From: Ehretia macrophylla | Taxonomy: Eukaryota > Streptophyta > Magnoliopsida > Boraginales > Ehretiaceae | Reading direction: 5' to 3' | Length of the DNA stretch: 64,000 nucleotides | Assembly (NCBI GenBank): GCA_037974665.1 | Contig: CM075783.1 | Span: 16,896,762-16,960,761 of the forward strand | Part shown: in pieces, positions 1-10,052 of the stretch | Position numbering within the stretch: the stretch's first letter is position 1 | How the letters are laid out: each line of letters starts with the position of its first letter | Translations under genes and position numbers: made by a program | Notes under the pieces: model-generated | The model's input: only the letters and a program-made list of their open reading frames with translations | Databases searched by the model: none | Told to the model about the DNA's origin: nothing

Positions 1-768
1 AAGTTTGATAGCCATCACACCTGTTTTTCCCTGTTTCTTTTTCATGGCATGGATCACTTCCTGGGCAAGGATAATATTGTCACTTGTGAAGTGCCCAGGT
101 ATAAAACTACTCTAACAATGAGAGATCCAGTCTTGGAGGAGAGGACGAAGTCTATTCACCACAACTTTGGAAATCAACTTCGCTACAACATTGATAAGAC
201 TAATAGGCCAAAATTGCTTGATAGATTTCGGGTTCTTAATCTTAGGAATAAGGTGGATTAGAGTGTGGTTCACACCATGAGGCAAAATTCCAGAAGAAAG
301 GGCTTCTTTTACCATATTGCAGAGGAGGTCTTTAGTTGTAGGCCAACACTTCTGAAAAAACCCCGCAGAAAAGCCATCCGAACCCAGAGCTTTAGAAGCA
401 TCCAATTGGAAAAGAGTACCCCGAATTTCATCCTCCTCAATTGGGTTACCAAGAGCAATAAAATCCAAGTGATGAATATCATTAAAACAAGCACTAAAGA
501 AAGAGAGGGGAACATGGTTAGTAGCTGTGTACAAAGATTTGAAGTAACTAAACGCCATATCTCTCAACTTGCCAGCCACCTGAACCCAATTCCCATCGTC
601 GTCTTTGAGTTTGACAATAGCATTTTTCCTCCTCCTAATAATGGTAGAAAGGTGATAGAATTTTGTATTCCTATCACTCGAAAAGATCCACTCTTTTCTA
701 GACTTTTGAAACCAAAACAGTTCTTCTTGTGCCAAGATATCCTCATACTCTTCTCTCAAGGTTTTTTA
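1..768 (-). pseudogene. LINE ORF2, reverse transcriptase part (broken)
   Basis: Reverse transcriptase N-terminal half of the LINE ORF2, used by the family for target-primed reverse transcription. Visible motifs are WFQKSRKEW followed by a D-R-N-T-K-F-Y-H stretch, KALGSDGF (family KAPGPDGF), LIPK and PISLINV...KVVVNRLRPLL. The frame is cut by an in-frame TAG at 112-114. Beyond it the same frame continues with SSFIPG...DNIILAQEV and runs off the window edge. A second in-frame stop (TAA, 766-768) separates this part from the upstream linker. The FADD catalytic box is not in the window. Confidence 0.85.
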
Positions 769-1796
769 CAATCTAAGCAACGAAGAGTTATATCTCATCT
801 GTAAACTTCTTTGAATCCCTTTAATCCGAGCAAGAAGTTTTCTTTTGTTAGCATGAATATTTCCGAAAGTTGTCTTGTTCCAAGCTTGAAGTTTAAATGA
901 GATGTCATCCAAAGCTTCTTTAATGTTACCAACATTAGCCTTCCAGTTGTTTCCTACAAAATCAAAGAAATTGACATGGGTACACCAAGCAAGTTCAAAA
1001 CGAAAGGGACGGGGGAGTAACTCCCTTGATTCAAACCACAAACATCCACCAAAATGGGAAGATGATCTAAGCAAATGCGAGGGATATGATGAACACAAGT
1101 ATTCGGAAATAAGAAGCTCCACTCAGTGCTAACATAAGCCCGATCCAAGCGCTCCATGATCCTTTAACCCGAGTCCCAAGAATCGGACCAAGTAAAACGA
1201 GGCCCGACAAAACCCAAGTCCAAGAGTTTGCAATCATTCTGCCATTTCTCAAATTGCTTCATCTTTCTAGAAAAACCTCCAACGCCACCCTGTTTGTCAT
1301 CTAGGTGAGCAACTTGATTGAAATCACCAGTTACTATCCAAGGAATGTGAAGCGTATAAGACGCTTCTCTAAGGGCATCCCACAGGCTAGTACGCAGAGC
1401 TTCATACGGACTAGCATACACTGTCGAGAGGAGCCATTTATGAATGCCATTCATCGAGACAAGAACATTAATCACTTGATTCCTTGTAGAAACCAACTCC
1501 AAATTAACAAAGTCATTATTCCATAAGATCCAAATACCTCCGGAAAAACCATTACCTTCAACTCTATAAGAGCACGACATACACAGAGACTTGATCACTT
1601 TATTAGCTCTTTTTCCACTTATTCTCGGTTCCAGAGTAATCACAATCCAAGGTTTATGCTGACACACCAAATCAATCAGAACCTGGCGAAAAGACTCTCG
1701 TACGGCTCCACGACAATTCCAAACCAAAATCTTCAGACCCATAGAAAGACATCCCAACCAGGAAGGATTACTGACAAAGTTGTGCGACATTAACAA
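766..1796 (-). pseudogene. LINE ORF2, endonuclease part and linker (broken)
   Basis: APE-type endonuclease that nicks the target in L1 elements. It starts at the ATG at 1796, a few bases from the end of ORF1. Motifs in order are ILVWNCRGA (metal-binding Asn), VITLEPR (catalytic Glu), TGDFNQV (Asp/Asn pair), FTWSD, and LDHLPIL (catalytic His region). Active-site residues therefore look mostly kept. An in-frame stop at 1164-1166 splits it just before MERLDRAYVS, and a frameshift near 1010-1030, in a C-run, moves the reading frame before the linker (SFKLQAWNKTTFGNI, a typical plant L1 EN-RT spacer). Confidence 0.85.
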
Positions 1797-3445
1797 CCAT
1801 CTTGGTAAGGGTGGTTGGAACCACCAATAGGATGCAAATCAACCTGAAGAATACTCAGTTTTATTTCATTGCCCATTTCTCGACCAGAACCAATGGCCTC
1901 CTCCATAGGACAATCCAACTGAGATGGGAGATTATCCCATTGTCTTCCATGTAATTGAGGAGAATGAACATCAGTATCCTGATCTTCAAGTGAATATGGA
2001 TGATCCTGATGCATTGGTTTAACAATAATAGAAAAGTTCTTTCCCTTGCCATCAACAATTCTACTATCACCATGAGTCACTCCAAATGATTTTCGGTCCT
2101 CAAATGAAAGATCATGCACAACCAAATGTTTACTTTCCTCATCAGATTTACTATTGCTATTTTCAGCCGCTATAGTTTTCTTTTGTTCTTTTTCCTTATT
2201 GTTATGACCTGCGGCACTAGGACCAGTGACAATTTCACAATCATTCACACAGTTAGCATTAAAAACATGTACCTTATTGGTTGTAGCTTTGTTCTTTTGA
2301 TGTCTTCTGCTTTCTCTACTTTTGTTAACAAAGGATTTGTCTGATTTACTTTTGTCTTCATTCTCGGCTGAAAACTGGAAACTTCCTTTTGTGCCCGAAT
2401 CTTCCTGATTTTCTCTACCATCTATATCCTGACTTTTGTTAAAGATATTAAATCTTGACCCTGAAGCTGCGTTTGGTAAGGAAAAGTTGTTGACTGGCTT
2501 CTTTGGAGCTTTGTTTTCTCAGTTTTGATCAGATGAGTTAGCCTTCCCTATTTCGGAATTCTTCTAACCACCTTGTCCCATTCTTCTCGTAGTCTTGTGT
2601 TGAACCATCATCCATTCTCCAAAGTCAATCATTGGATCCCAATTAACTAGGATCTCGGTAAATTGTTGCATTTTTCCTTGAGAGTTTTCCACAGTTTTCC
2701 CCTTATCTCCACTTGTACCATCTTGTTGAGGATTTGTTTTTGGGTAGTGATCTTTCTTATGACCATATAATCCACAATTAAAACAAATAAAATGGATCCC
2801 TTCATATTCAATTCGTTGATAGTAGTCATCCTTAATATGAATCCTCGACAACAGTGGTTTAGCAAGGTCAACCTAAACTGCAACTCTAGCAAATCTCCCT
2901 CTCGAGCGATCACTTGTCAATTTAAAAACTTTTAGAGTTTTTCCAATTAAATTTCCCATTTTTGTTAGAATGTTTACCTTGTAGAACTCCATCAGAACTC
3001 TCGAAAAGCGAACCCAAATTGACATTGAGGTGGTGGTGTTTGCAATTTCTGGGCGAAAATTAGGTTCCCATTGACGTATTGTCAAATAATGGTCCATAAG
3101 CATCCACGGACCGCCAGTAAAAATGTGTTCATAGTCTGAGATAGATAAGAATCTAACAACAAATAACCTAAATCCCACGTCGACCAAGCTGAACCTCCCC
3201 TGAATAGACCATAGTTTACTAAGGCGAAAGGCTAAAAAATGAAAACTTACCATTTTCCCTATCAGTTTGATGATAAGAGCGTTTCGCCATGGATTGCGCA
3301 TCTCCTTTTTTTCCTCCTGTGATAGAAAAAGGTAGGGTACTACTGCATCTTTTCCTTCATCATTGTCAGAGCATTCACCTTCACAATCCGAACCAATATC
3401 ATCAAAGTCAGGGATATCATCCACCAAACCATCCTCAGATGCCAT
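1790..3445 (-). pseudogene. LINE ORF1, DUF4283 and zinc-knuckle protein (broken)
   Basis: Nucleic-acid-binding ORF1 protein of plant L1 elements. The N-terminal acidic stretch is followed by a DUF4283 domain (about 3290-2880; GRFSLVDVGFRLFVVRF, GGPWMLMDHYLTIRQWEP, IWVRFSRV) and a CFNCGLYGHKKDHY knuckle (about 2790-2740) whose last cysteine is replaced by tyrosine. The Ser/Lys-rich C-terminal part ends at 1790. All pieces lie in one frame, interrupted by in-frame stops including 2873-2875 and 2564-2566 and further ones between 2250 and 2560. I chose the ATG at 3445 because it opens the first acidic stretch before DUF4283. Confidence 0.8.
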
Positions 3446-3485
3446 ATAATCAGATTTCTTACCAAAAATACCTTTCTAGTTCAGT

Positions 3486-3643
3486 GGATGTGGAGAAGGT
3501 CTTTCGCCGCCATGAGAGTTGATGCTATTCTCCATAGGAGTAGGTGAAGGTACTTGCTGCGTTGGCTGTGAGGATATTCCTTCGCCACTGTGGGAGTTGC
3601 TGTTGTTCTCCTTAGGCGTAGACGAAGGTACCTGTTGCGTTGG
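3486..3643. repeat. Two-unit diverged tandem repeat in LINE leader
   Basis: Two units of about 80 bp (3486-3565 and 3566-3643) align along their length, both containing TTCGCC, GAGTTG, TTCTCC(A/T)TAGG, GAAGGTAC and TGCGTTGG blocks. They lie upstream of ORF1 in LINE orientation, where L1 families often carry promoter monomers. Promoter function is inference. Confidence 0.7.
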
Positions 3644-3961
3644 AAAGATGATGGTTTTGGCCTTCTTACCTCATCTGAAATCTTTGTTACCTTCATAGTC
3701 AAGGTGAACGAGACCAACCATGGGTCCTTTAGTCAGAATTTTTGGGTCCTCCTCCATGAGAAGGGCTTGCAACGATAAAGATTAATGGCAAAAAATAAGG
3801 TTCAAGAGCTCAAGAAAGATCCTCAATGGTGGTTTTCCAATCTGATAAACCAAGGTTCTATGACTTTCTTACCATTGAGAGACAAAGCTCCAAGATAGAG
3901 AAAAGCATGTAGTCAAGCGCGGTTGTGAGCTCACTGATTTGTGAGCATTGGTTTCATTTTT

Positions 3962-4507
3962 TATTTTATTTTTTGCTAAGAAAATAAAGTATATCATTAA
4001 AGTTCAACTCAAAAGATGAATTACAAAGGTCCTAACCAAAACTATCTACTGGTAAGGTATACCTCATCCAGTTTCTATCTATTACAAAGTTCAACGCTAA
4101 TAATGCTCCTTCTGAAAGATTTACTAACACTCAATTTAAGTCTAATAGACTGCCTAATATTTTCAATAATAGATTCCTCATAAGCAAAAAAATTTCTATA
4201 GATTCTGTAGTTTTTCTCCCTCCAAATTGCATAGACAATGCCACAACAAAGTAACCTCATAATCGAAGCTTACAAATCTTCTCCCACACAAATCGAGTTC
4301 ACCCAATCACCCAAATTATCCCAATCTAGAAACATCCCAAGCAACAATGCTAGCTCCAAGCCCCAGATCCAAATTCTTCTAGTAACTCCACAATCTCGAA
4401 ATAAATGATTGCGATCCTCCGGCAAAATATTACATAATGAGCACACATCATTGTCAATTACTCCCCATGAAAGAAGACAGACTTTAGTAAGGAGTCAATT
4501 CTTGATT
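3962..4507 (-). mobile_element. 5'-truncated LINE 3' end with target-site duplication
   Basis: A separate minus-strand LINE tail. It encodes the end of ORF2: a zf-RVT zinc-binding segment (CSLCN...EDRNHLFRDC, about 4460-4400) and the IVYAIWREKNYRIYRN region (about 4250-4190), with a stop between them. The A/T-rich tail lies at 3962-3985. It is bounded by a 17-bp direct repeat GCATTGGTTTCATTTTT at 3945-3961 and 4508-4524, the length expected for L1 target-primed insertion. Only about 546 bp was copied, which is typical 5' truncation. Confidence 0.85.
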
Positions 4508-4524
4508 GCATTGGTTTCATTTTT

Positions 4525-5666
4525 TTAATGAAAAAAAGGTATATTATTTATTACATATTTTCTTTTGTGTGTTTTGTTGGAATATTATTATATTCAAGGT
4601 TAATAGATTTTTAAATAAATGAATTTTAGAACTTGTTTTTGGTTACCCTTTTTTTTAAGAAAGGAGAATTGAATAATTTTAGAAATGTGAAGAAAGGAAA
4701 AAAAAATTAGGACTAAAACTTTAAATGACTTTAAATCATTTATCGAGAATACTTTGGCGTTTGAAACCTATGTTCAGGCAATATATGACTATGTAACCTT
4801 GGTATGGACTATTGATATTTGAGGTTTGAAAAGAAACACTATGAATTGAGAGAACTCTATTGGTGGGAACTCAAAGGTGGTGCATTATTATAAGAATCAG
4901 AATTGTTTTGGGGCCTTTGGTGGTTTTGGACCTATTAAACAATGCATCAAAAGGGTGCTACCCATCTATAAGCACAACTAGATTTCTGGACTTTGTCTTC
5001 GACTTTTTCGAACTTTGAACTCGGGTGTTTGAAAAGTTGAGTGTTTAAATGCGATTAATTTTTGGAACCCTACATAAATTGCATATTACCTTGACATATG
5101 ACATTTAAAATTTTGGAAAATTTTGATTAAGATATTATTTAGCTATTTTGTTTGAAGGTCCCAAGAGTTTTTTCTCTTAGGGATTGCATCTTACTAAAAT
5201 TCGTATCTCAAATTTGTTTGAAAATATTTCGTTCCAGAAGGTGAGAAGTAGACTTTGAACTTGGCTTGGTTGTGATAGAGATTTCTAGAACTTGATATTG
5301 AGTAGAAGTAATGGATATTTTATTGTTTTAGTCTAGACTTATAAATTATTTCAGTATTTTGTTTTAAGACTTATAATCCTTTTCATATGTTGGGAGATTA
5401 TACTACATATTTATGAGTTTGGAGAATAAATTTTGCTATGTATTAATTGTTGTAGATTCTCTGTTATCGACTACTTACTAAGCATTGAATCATGGATTTA
5501 GTTATGATAGCATTAGTGCCTCGCGTATTTAGAGAAATTAATTGTTCCTTTTTAATGTGTAGCGTGTTACTCATTAAAAATATTTTACAATAAACTTGAG
5601 GCGAGACCAGATAGTAGGAGAAGACCGAGTGGTGGTATTGGCAGAAGAATGAAGATGAAGTGGGAG
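4525..5666. other. Gene-free AT-rich stretch
   Basis: I see no coding signal, RNA gene or clear repeat here. It is AT-rich with short oligo-A/T runs. The start follows directly on the LINE target duplication. Confidence 0.6.
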
Positions 5667-5713
5667 TAGAGGTGGAATTTGGGCCAGTCCGTCACAGCCC
5701 GGCCGAATTGTGG

Positions 5714-6967
5714 CACTACCACATTTTTTATTTCTTGCAACGTTCTAGCTAAACAAGTAAAAAAATCGTTGTCATAGGTAATTGTTGCAACGGTTTTTTT
5801 AAGTTGCATCAAACTATTGGAATATTTGTGATATGCAACGCTTTTTGTTAAGTGTTACTTATTCCATTCATTTTCTGTAACGGATTGTTAAATTATAACA
5901 TAGTTGCAACTTAAATAAAGACTTTTGCAACAGTTTTGTTACTATTACTTCTAAACATTTTAGAATCTAGGATATGCAACACATCATTAAGTGTTCCTTA
6001 TTTTATTTATTTATTTTTGCAATGGTAGGTAAAATTATGGGATTAAATGCAACGCACAAAAACCATTGCTTATTAGATGTTTATTTAGTGAGACGTCTTG
6101 AGATATTTTATTCACAAAGAAATTTGTGGTTGATTCATTGAAAATGAGAAACTATCAAAATCAATTATTTGAAAAGATAGAAAAAAAAAGTTGAGTGATT
6201 TAGTTCTCTTTTTTACCCCCTTATTTTTTTCATTTTTTGCCAAAATTGAGACTTTATTGCTTTTTAGTTCCGTATTACTATCGACTAGTAAAAAAATGAT
6301 TGCAAGTTTAGAAAATAGCAAAGCAAGTATAAAAAACTATTATTTATATTTTTGAAAAAAATTTACAAAAGTATTGACGATTAAAGATAATAAATGAATA
6401 AAATATATTGACTATTAAAGATAATAAATGAATAAAATAAACTTCTCACTAATAACTTTACTTTTAGATGAGATGGTTAGTAACATAATTATAGAGTTCA
6501 ATATCAAAAGGTTTTGGATTCGAGTCTCATTGCTACCTATTTAGAAAAATATATCCAAGTGCAACTCATTAAAAAAAGGAAAGAGAATCTCATGCATATA
6601 TATTATTTTTAGAAAGACAAAATTGCAACGGTAATTTTACCGTTGCTTATACTTTTAAAAACCATTGCAATAACTAGTAAAAATTGTCACAAAAAGTATT
6701 AAAAATCGTTGTTGTTTGCGCAAGAAAACCGTTGCAAATAGTAGGACATTTATCATGTAGTCTTTAAAAAAAATCGTTGCTAAAAGAATCTATTGCAATG
6801 GTTTTTTTTACTGTTACTACTTATTTGCAAAAAACCGTTGCAATAAAGAATAGACAACGAGAACAAATTCAATAGTAAGAAAACCATTGCGTAAAACCAT
6901 TTGCAACGGTTTTTTGCTTTTTGACAATGGTTTTCAAATGTTGCCTAAAATAAAAAATGTGGTAGTT
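5714..6967. mobile_element. Non-autonomous CACTA (CMC/En-Spm) transposon
   Basis: The left end is CACTACCACATTTTTTATTT (5714-5733). The right end is its inverse (6948-6967), matching except for the outermost base, where G has become T. The 3-bp target duplication TGG lies at 5711-5713 and 6968-6970. The interior carries many copies of a subterminal motif related to TTGCAACGGTTTTT in both orientations, clustered in the two flanks (5735-6060 and 6620-6940), as expected for transposase-binding repeats of CACTA elements. There is no transposase ORF, so it would need an autonomous partner. The decayed last base suggests it is no longer recent. Confidence 0.8.
6373..6440. repeat. 34-bp tandem duplication inside CACTA element
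   Basis: Two units, 6373-6406 and 6407-6440, sharing ATTGAC(G/T)ATTAAAGATAATAAATGAATAAAATA with very few differences. AT-rich, likely replication slippage. Confidence 0.7.
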
Positions 6968-7120
6968 TGGGTTGAGAAAAATGAACCCGGTTCAACACAG
7001 ATATTTAGTGGGCTGAGTTAGCCTGGGCTCATTTTTCATAATATATGACTCAATTCGGTCCACGGACCCGCTACCACGAATCACGAGCTAGGCTGGGCTA
7101 GGATGGGTCAACCTATTTTT

Positions 7121-7779
7121 TGTGATTAGTATATTCTATATATATATATGCTACTTGGATTGGATAGTTGAATTAATAATTAAAAAAATAAAAGGGTTAA
7201 TACCACTTTTAGTCTCTTATCTTTATCCTCATTGACACTTTGGTCCTTTATCTTCAAAAGTGCTACTTTTCAGTCCCTTATCTTTTAAATTTGGGACACC
7301 GTTAGTCCTATTTGCTAAATCTGTTAATTTCAGAATTGCACTTCCCACTTGTTATCTCCAGATTTTCCCATCTGGCATCTAGTTGGCAACTACCAGGTGC
7401 TACTAAGGTCTTTTAATTATTTATCTACGTGGCCAATGCAAAATACAACTAAACAATTTTTATTTTATTATGACTCATTCTCCTCCATAACCCATTTTTC
7501 TAGCTTTTGCGACAAGTTAACTTAGTGTAGAGGCAATAATTATTGCTACTTGGTATCATTTCGTGATCACGAAATGTAAGGATTCTTATCGATAGTTGAA
7601 GAAAAGTAAGATCTCGCATCACTTTGTGAACACTTAAAATTATTGGCTTATTCTCTCCCACATTTTGCATTTGGCTTTCATCTATTATATTATATTTAGG
7701 GTCATTACTCTCATAAGCTTGCATTCTCAGCATTTGAATTGCGAGAAAGGAAAACAGTGAAAATAGAGAACGAGAGAGA
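7121..7779. other. Upstream region of DC1 gene copy A
   Basis: No coding sequence. 7195-7330 holds a common plant repeat type (AGGGTTAATACCACTTTTAGTC, then TTTGGTCC and CAGTCCCTTATC). From about 7470 to 7779 lies the DC1-gene 5' flank: ACTTGGTATCA..TCG, AAGGATTCTTATCGATAG, TTATTCTCTCCCACATTTTGCATTTGGCTTTCATCTATT blocks. These recur upstream of copies B, C, D and E, so the region is a duplicated promoter/5'UTR unit. A purine-rich GAGAAAGG...GAGAGAGA leader precedes the ATG. Confidence 0.55.
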
Positions 7780-8484
7780 ATGGAGATCAATCATTTTAGC
7801 CATGAGAAGCATCCGCTTGCCCTCAAGGAATTCCAAGAAGATCATAGCGTTAATGATGTTTGTTACGGTTGCCAACAACCAGTCTTGGGGTTAACCTTTT
7901 GTTGCAGTGAATGTAAAGTCTTTCTCCATAAATCCTGTGCAGAATTACCATTAGAGATTAAGCATCCAATGCATCCAGAACACCCACTTCAACTCTTTGA
8001 CGAGTCGCCTTATTTGTCATCAGGGTGTATATGCAATATTTGTCTAAAAGAATGGAAAGGTTTCACCTATCACTGTTCCATGTGTGAGTTTGATGTAGGT
8101 GTTTTATGTGCTCCATGGACCATATTGCAACAAACTACCCCTTTCGGTACTTACAAACACACCGGCCATGTGCACCGCCTAAGACTCCAGCAAAAAAGTG
8201 CTTTATTTAAGTGTGATGCTTGCGACATTAAAGAGGAAGATCAGTCGTATTGTTGTGCTAAATGCTCATTCTGGATCCACAAGACTTGTGGATCACTTCC
8301 AAGCACCTTGGTGTACAAGGACCATCCTCACCCTCTCTTCTTAGCTTAATGTTATCCAGAAGAATACCGAAGTGACGGGAAAAAAAATTGTGATGTTTGT
8401 TGTAAAAGACTATACAAAAAGAATTGGGTTTACTATTGTGGTTCTTGTAGATACTTTGTCCATCTCAAGTGTATTAGAATATAG
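7780..8484 (+). pseudogene. DC1 / C1-like Cys-His-rich protein, copy A (internal stop, truncated)
   Basis: Plant DC1-domain protein of the C1-like zinc-finger superfamily; members usually carry several domains and are linked to stress and hormone signalling, but the exact role here is unknown. ATG at 7780 follows the purine-rich leader shared with copy E. DC1 domain 1: C28-x2-C31, C42-x2-C45, H50-x2-C53. Domain 2: C85-x2-C88, H98, C99-x2-C102, C110. Domain 3: C145-x2-C148, C159-x2-C162, H167-x2-C170. An in-frame TAA (8347-8349) ends a 189-residue product at HPLFLA. The same frame then resumes with CYPEEYRSDG and a fourth domain (CDVC, CGSC, H-x2-C) to a TAG at 8482-8484. This looks like a multi-domain gene with a premature stop and a lost C-terminus. 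A short functional 189-residue protein cannot be excluded. Confidence 0.8.
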
Positions 8485-8523
8485 CATCTATCCTTAATGA
8501 TTATAATGTAATTAGGTGCTAGT

Positions 8524-9063
8524 GTTAGAATCACTCGATCGTATCTCTCATGTGTGTAAACTTATAAGCACTAAGGTAAGTAACTTCAAGTTAGCCTATA
8601 TATATATATAAACACAACACATGTCACATCAAATACAATCAAGATGTATTTTAATTTTCTCTTTAATTTGTTCATCTCTTCTCTTTGCATCTTTTTCTAA
8701 CCCAACAACATGGTATCAGAGCTACCGTTTCGGTAACTCGACTTGCTTGCATCTCATCTTTATCATTATTTTATTCGCAGCTATCAACAAATCAAGCAAG
8801 ACATCATCCTAACCACCTCAACATTCATAATCTCTTTGTAAACACAACACATGTCACATCAAATACAATCAAGATGTATTTTAATTTTCTCTTTAATTTG
8901 TTCATCTCTTCTCTTTGCATCTTTTTCTAACCCAACAACATGGTATCAGAGCTACCGTTTCGGTAACCCGACTTGCTTGCATCTCATCTTTATCATTATT
9001 TTATTCGCAGCTATCAACAAATCAAGCAAGACATCATCCTAACCACCTCAACATTCATAATCT
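8524..9063 (+). mobile_element. Copia-type LTR, primer-site and leader remnant
   Basis: From TGTTAGAATCACTCG (8524) the sequence reads as a short LTR with a TATATATATATAAAC box (about 8599-8613) and an end CCCAACA directly abutting TGGTATCAGAGC (about 8711-8722), the tRNA-iMet primer-binding site typical of plant copia elements. Leader sequence follows. There is no downstream polyprotein; only this 5' fragment remains, and part of it is duplicated in tandem. Confidence 0.65.
8611..9063 (+). repeat. 230-bp tandem duplication across LTR/primer site
   Basis: Unit 1 is 8611-8840 and unit 2 is 8841-9063. I see about one mismatch over 223 aligned bases. Each unit contains LTR end, primer-binding site and leader, so the window shows two consecutive LTR-end/primer-site junctions. 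Near identity implies a recent local duplication. Confidence 0.9.
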
Positions 9064-9270
9064 GTTCGGCAACATTTTTGCATTGTTACATCACTGCCAC
9101 GTTACAGCAATGTTATGGAAGATTGTCCAAGCAATCCAAACAAAAAATCGGTCAATCCCAACGCACCTAAAGGATCCATACCTTCGCCTTCATATTCAGA
9201 TACTAATGGCATCATTAGACACAGTTGATCCCTTTCTCATCACTGGTAATGCTTGTTAAAAAGAAGTATG

Positions 9271-10037
9271 TGTTGGGAGGAAACCCGAAATCAAAGCACA
9301 AACAACAAATGCACAACGGAAATAACACCCTCCTAACTTGTATAAACCTATTAGGAAGCAACAAATAGAGCCAACAACAATATGCACAAATCTGAAAATT
9401 CCAGAAAATAGAGCAACACCAAGATTTTAATGTCGAAAACCTCCCCAACGTGGAGAGTAAAAACCATAGGTCCGTGGTCCACCTAAAAACACCCACTATC
9501 AACAAATAATGGGTACAAGAGAGTCTTCTTTAGCTACAACTAGAGGCATACACAATACATTCACCAAAAATAACATATTCTTGCAAACATTGTATCAACA
9601 AAATAGATTAAACCAAGAGGTAGGAGAGAAATCACCAAAAATGTTGTCATTGTTTACATCAGAAAAAGGGGCTGTAGAGAGCTCCAAATCTGATCTCCAC
9701 CGTTCAGATTGAAGACCCACGAGTTGTGAACGTGCACACAAAATTTCAGCTCGATCGGACCACAAATGACCCTCTGATCGTCGATTTGATGAAGATTGCA
9801 TAGGCTGAAATTTTTGCTCTCTTCTTCTTCTTTCTCTCTCTATTTCTATCTCTCTCTCTCGTTTTTTTCTTTCACTCTCACACACACCACATGACAAATC
9901 AGTCAACTTGACTAATCTGTCTTCACCTTTTTTTTTTGTTTATTGTTTTTCTCTTTTTTTGTTTTGTTTCCTTTTGGTCAAAAAGCAAAAGTAAAAGCAA
10001 AATCATTACCAACCCACATGGGTTGGTCTACACAACA
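9271..10037 (-). repeat. Copia C 3' LTR
   Basis: 767 bp, TGTTG...CAACA ends. Contains a CT-rich microsatellite (about 9817-9865). Adjacent on the inner side is the purine tract (10038-10055 on the plus strand as AACTCCCCCACCAACTC). Confidence 0.9.
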
Positions 10038-10052
10038 AACTCCCCCACCAAC

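Larger units (their letters stand above)
1..3944 (-). mobile_element. L1-type LINE (non-LTR retrotransposon), 3' end beyond window
   Basis: Minus-strand plant L1-like LINE. In element order it has a 5' leader with tandem repeats (3486-3643), ORF1 with a DUF4283 domain and a zinc-knuckle region (3445-1790), then ORF2 with an apurinic-type endonuclease (1796 to about 1000) and reverse transcriptase (about 990 to window start). The RT is still open at position 1, so its catalytic core and 3' end lie outside. Both ORFs carry several in-frame stops and ORF2 at least one frameshift, so the copy is dead. The 5' boundary is not sharp; I place it before the 17-bp duplication at 3945 belonging to the neighbouring LINE insertion. 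That insertion sits just upstream of the leader. Confidence 0.85.
5667..7120. mobile_element. Possible hAT-type DNA transposon remnant, host of the CACTA insertion
   Basis: TAGAGGTGGAATTTGGGCC at 5667-5685 resembles the terminus of plant hAT elements. GGCC/GGGCTGGGCT-like subterminal motifs recur at 5680-5705 and, after the CACTA element, at 7010-7110. No matching right terminus or 8-bp duplication was found, so the right limit is approximate. Confidence 0.3.

Noticed and set aside
265-804. 179-codon plus-strand open frame
   Set aside because: Antisense shadow of the LINE reverse transcriptase.
5585-5812. 75-codon open frame across the left end of the CACTA element
   Set aside because: It crosses the transposon/flank junction, so it arose by the insertion and has no recognised domain.
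8621-9259. Pairs of near-identical 63-114-codon open frames
   Set aside because: They are the 230-bp tandem duplication of LTR/leader DNA read as protein.
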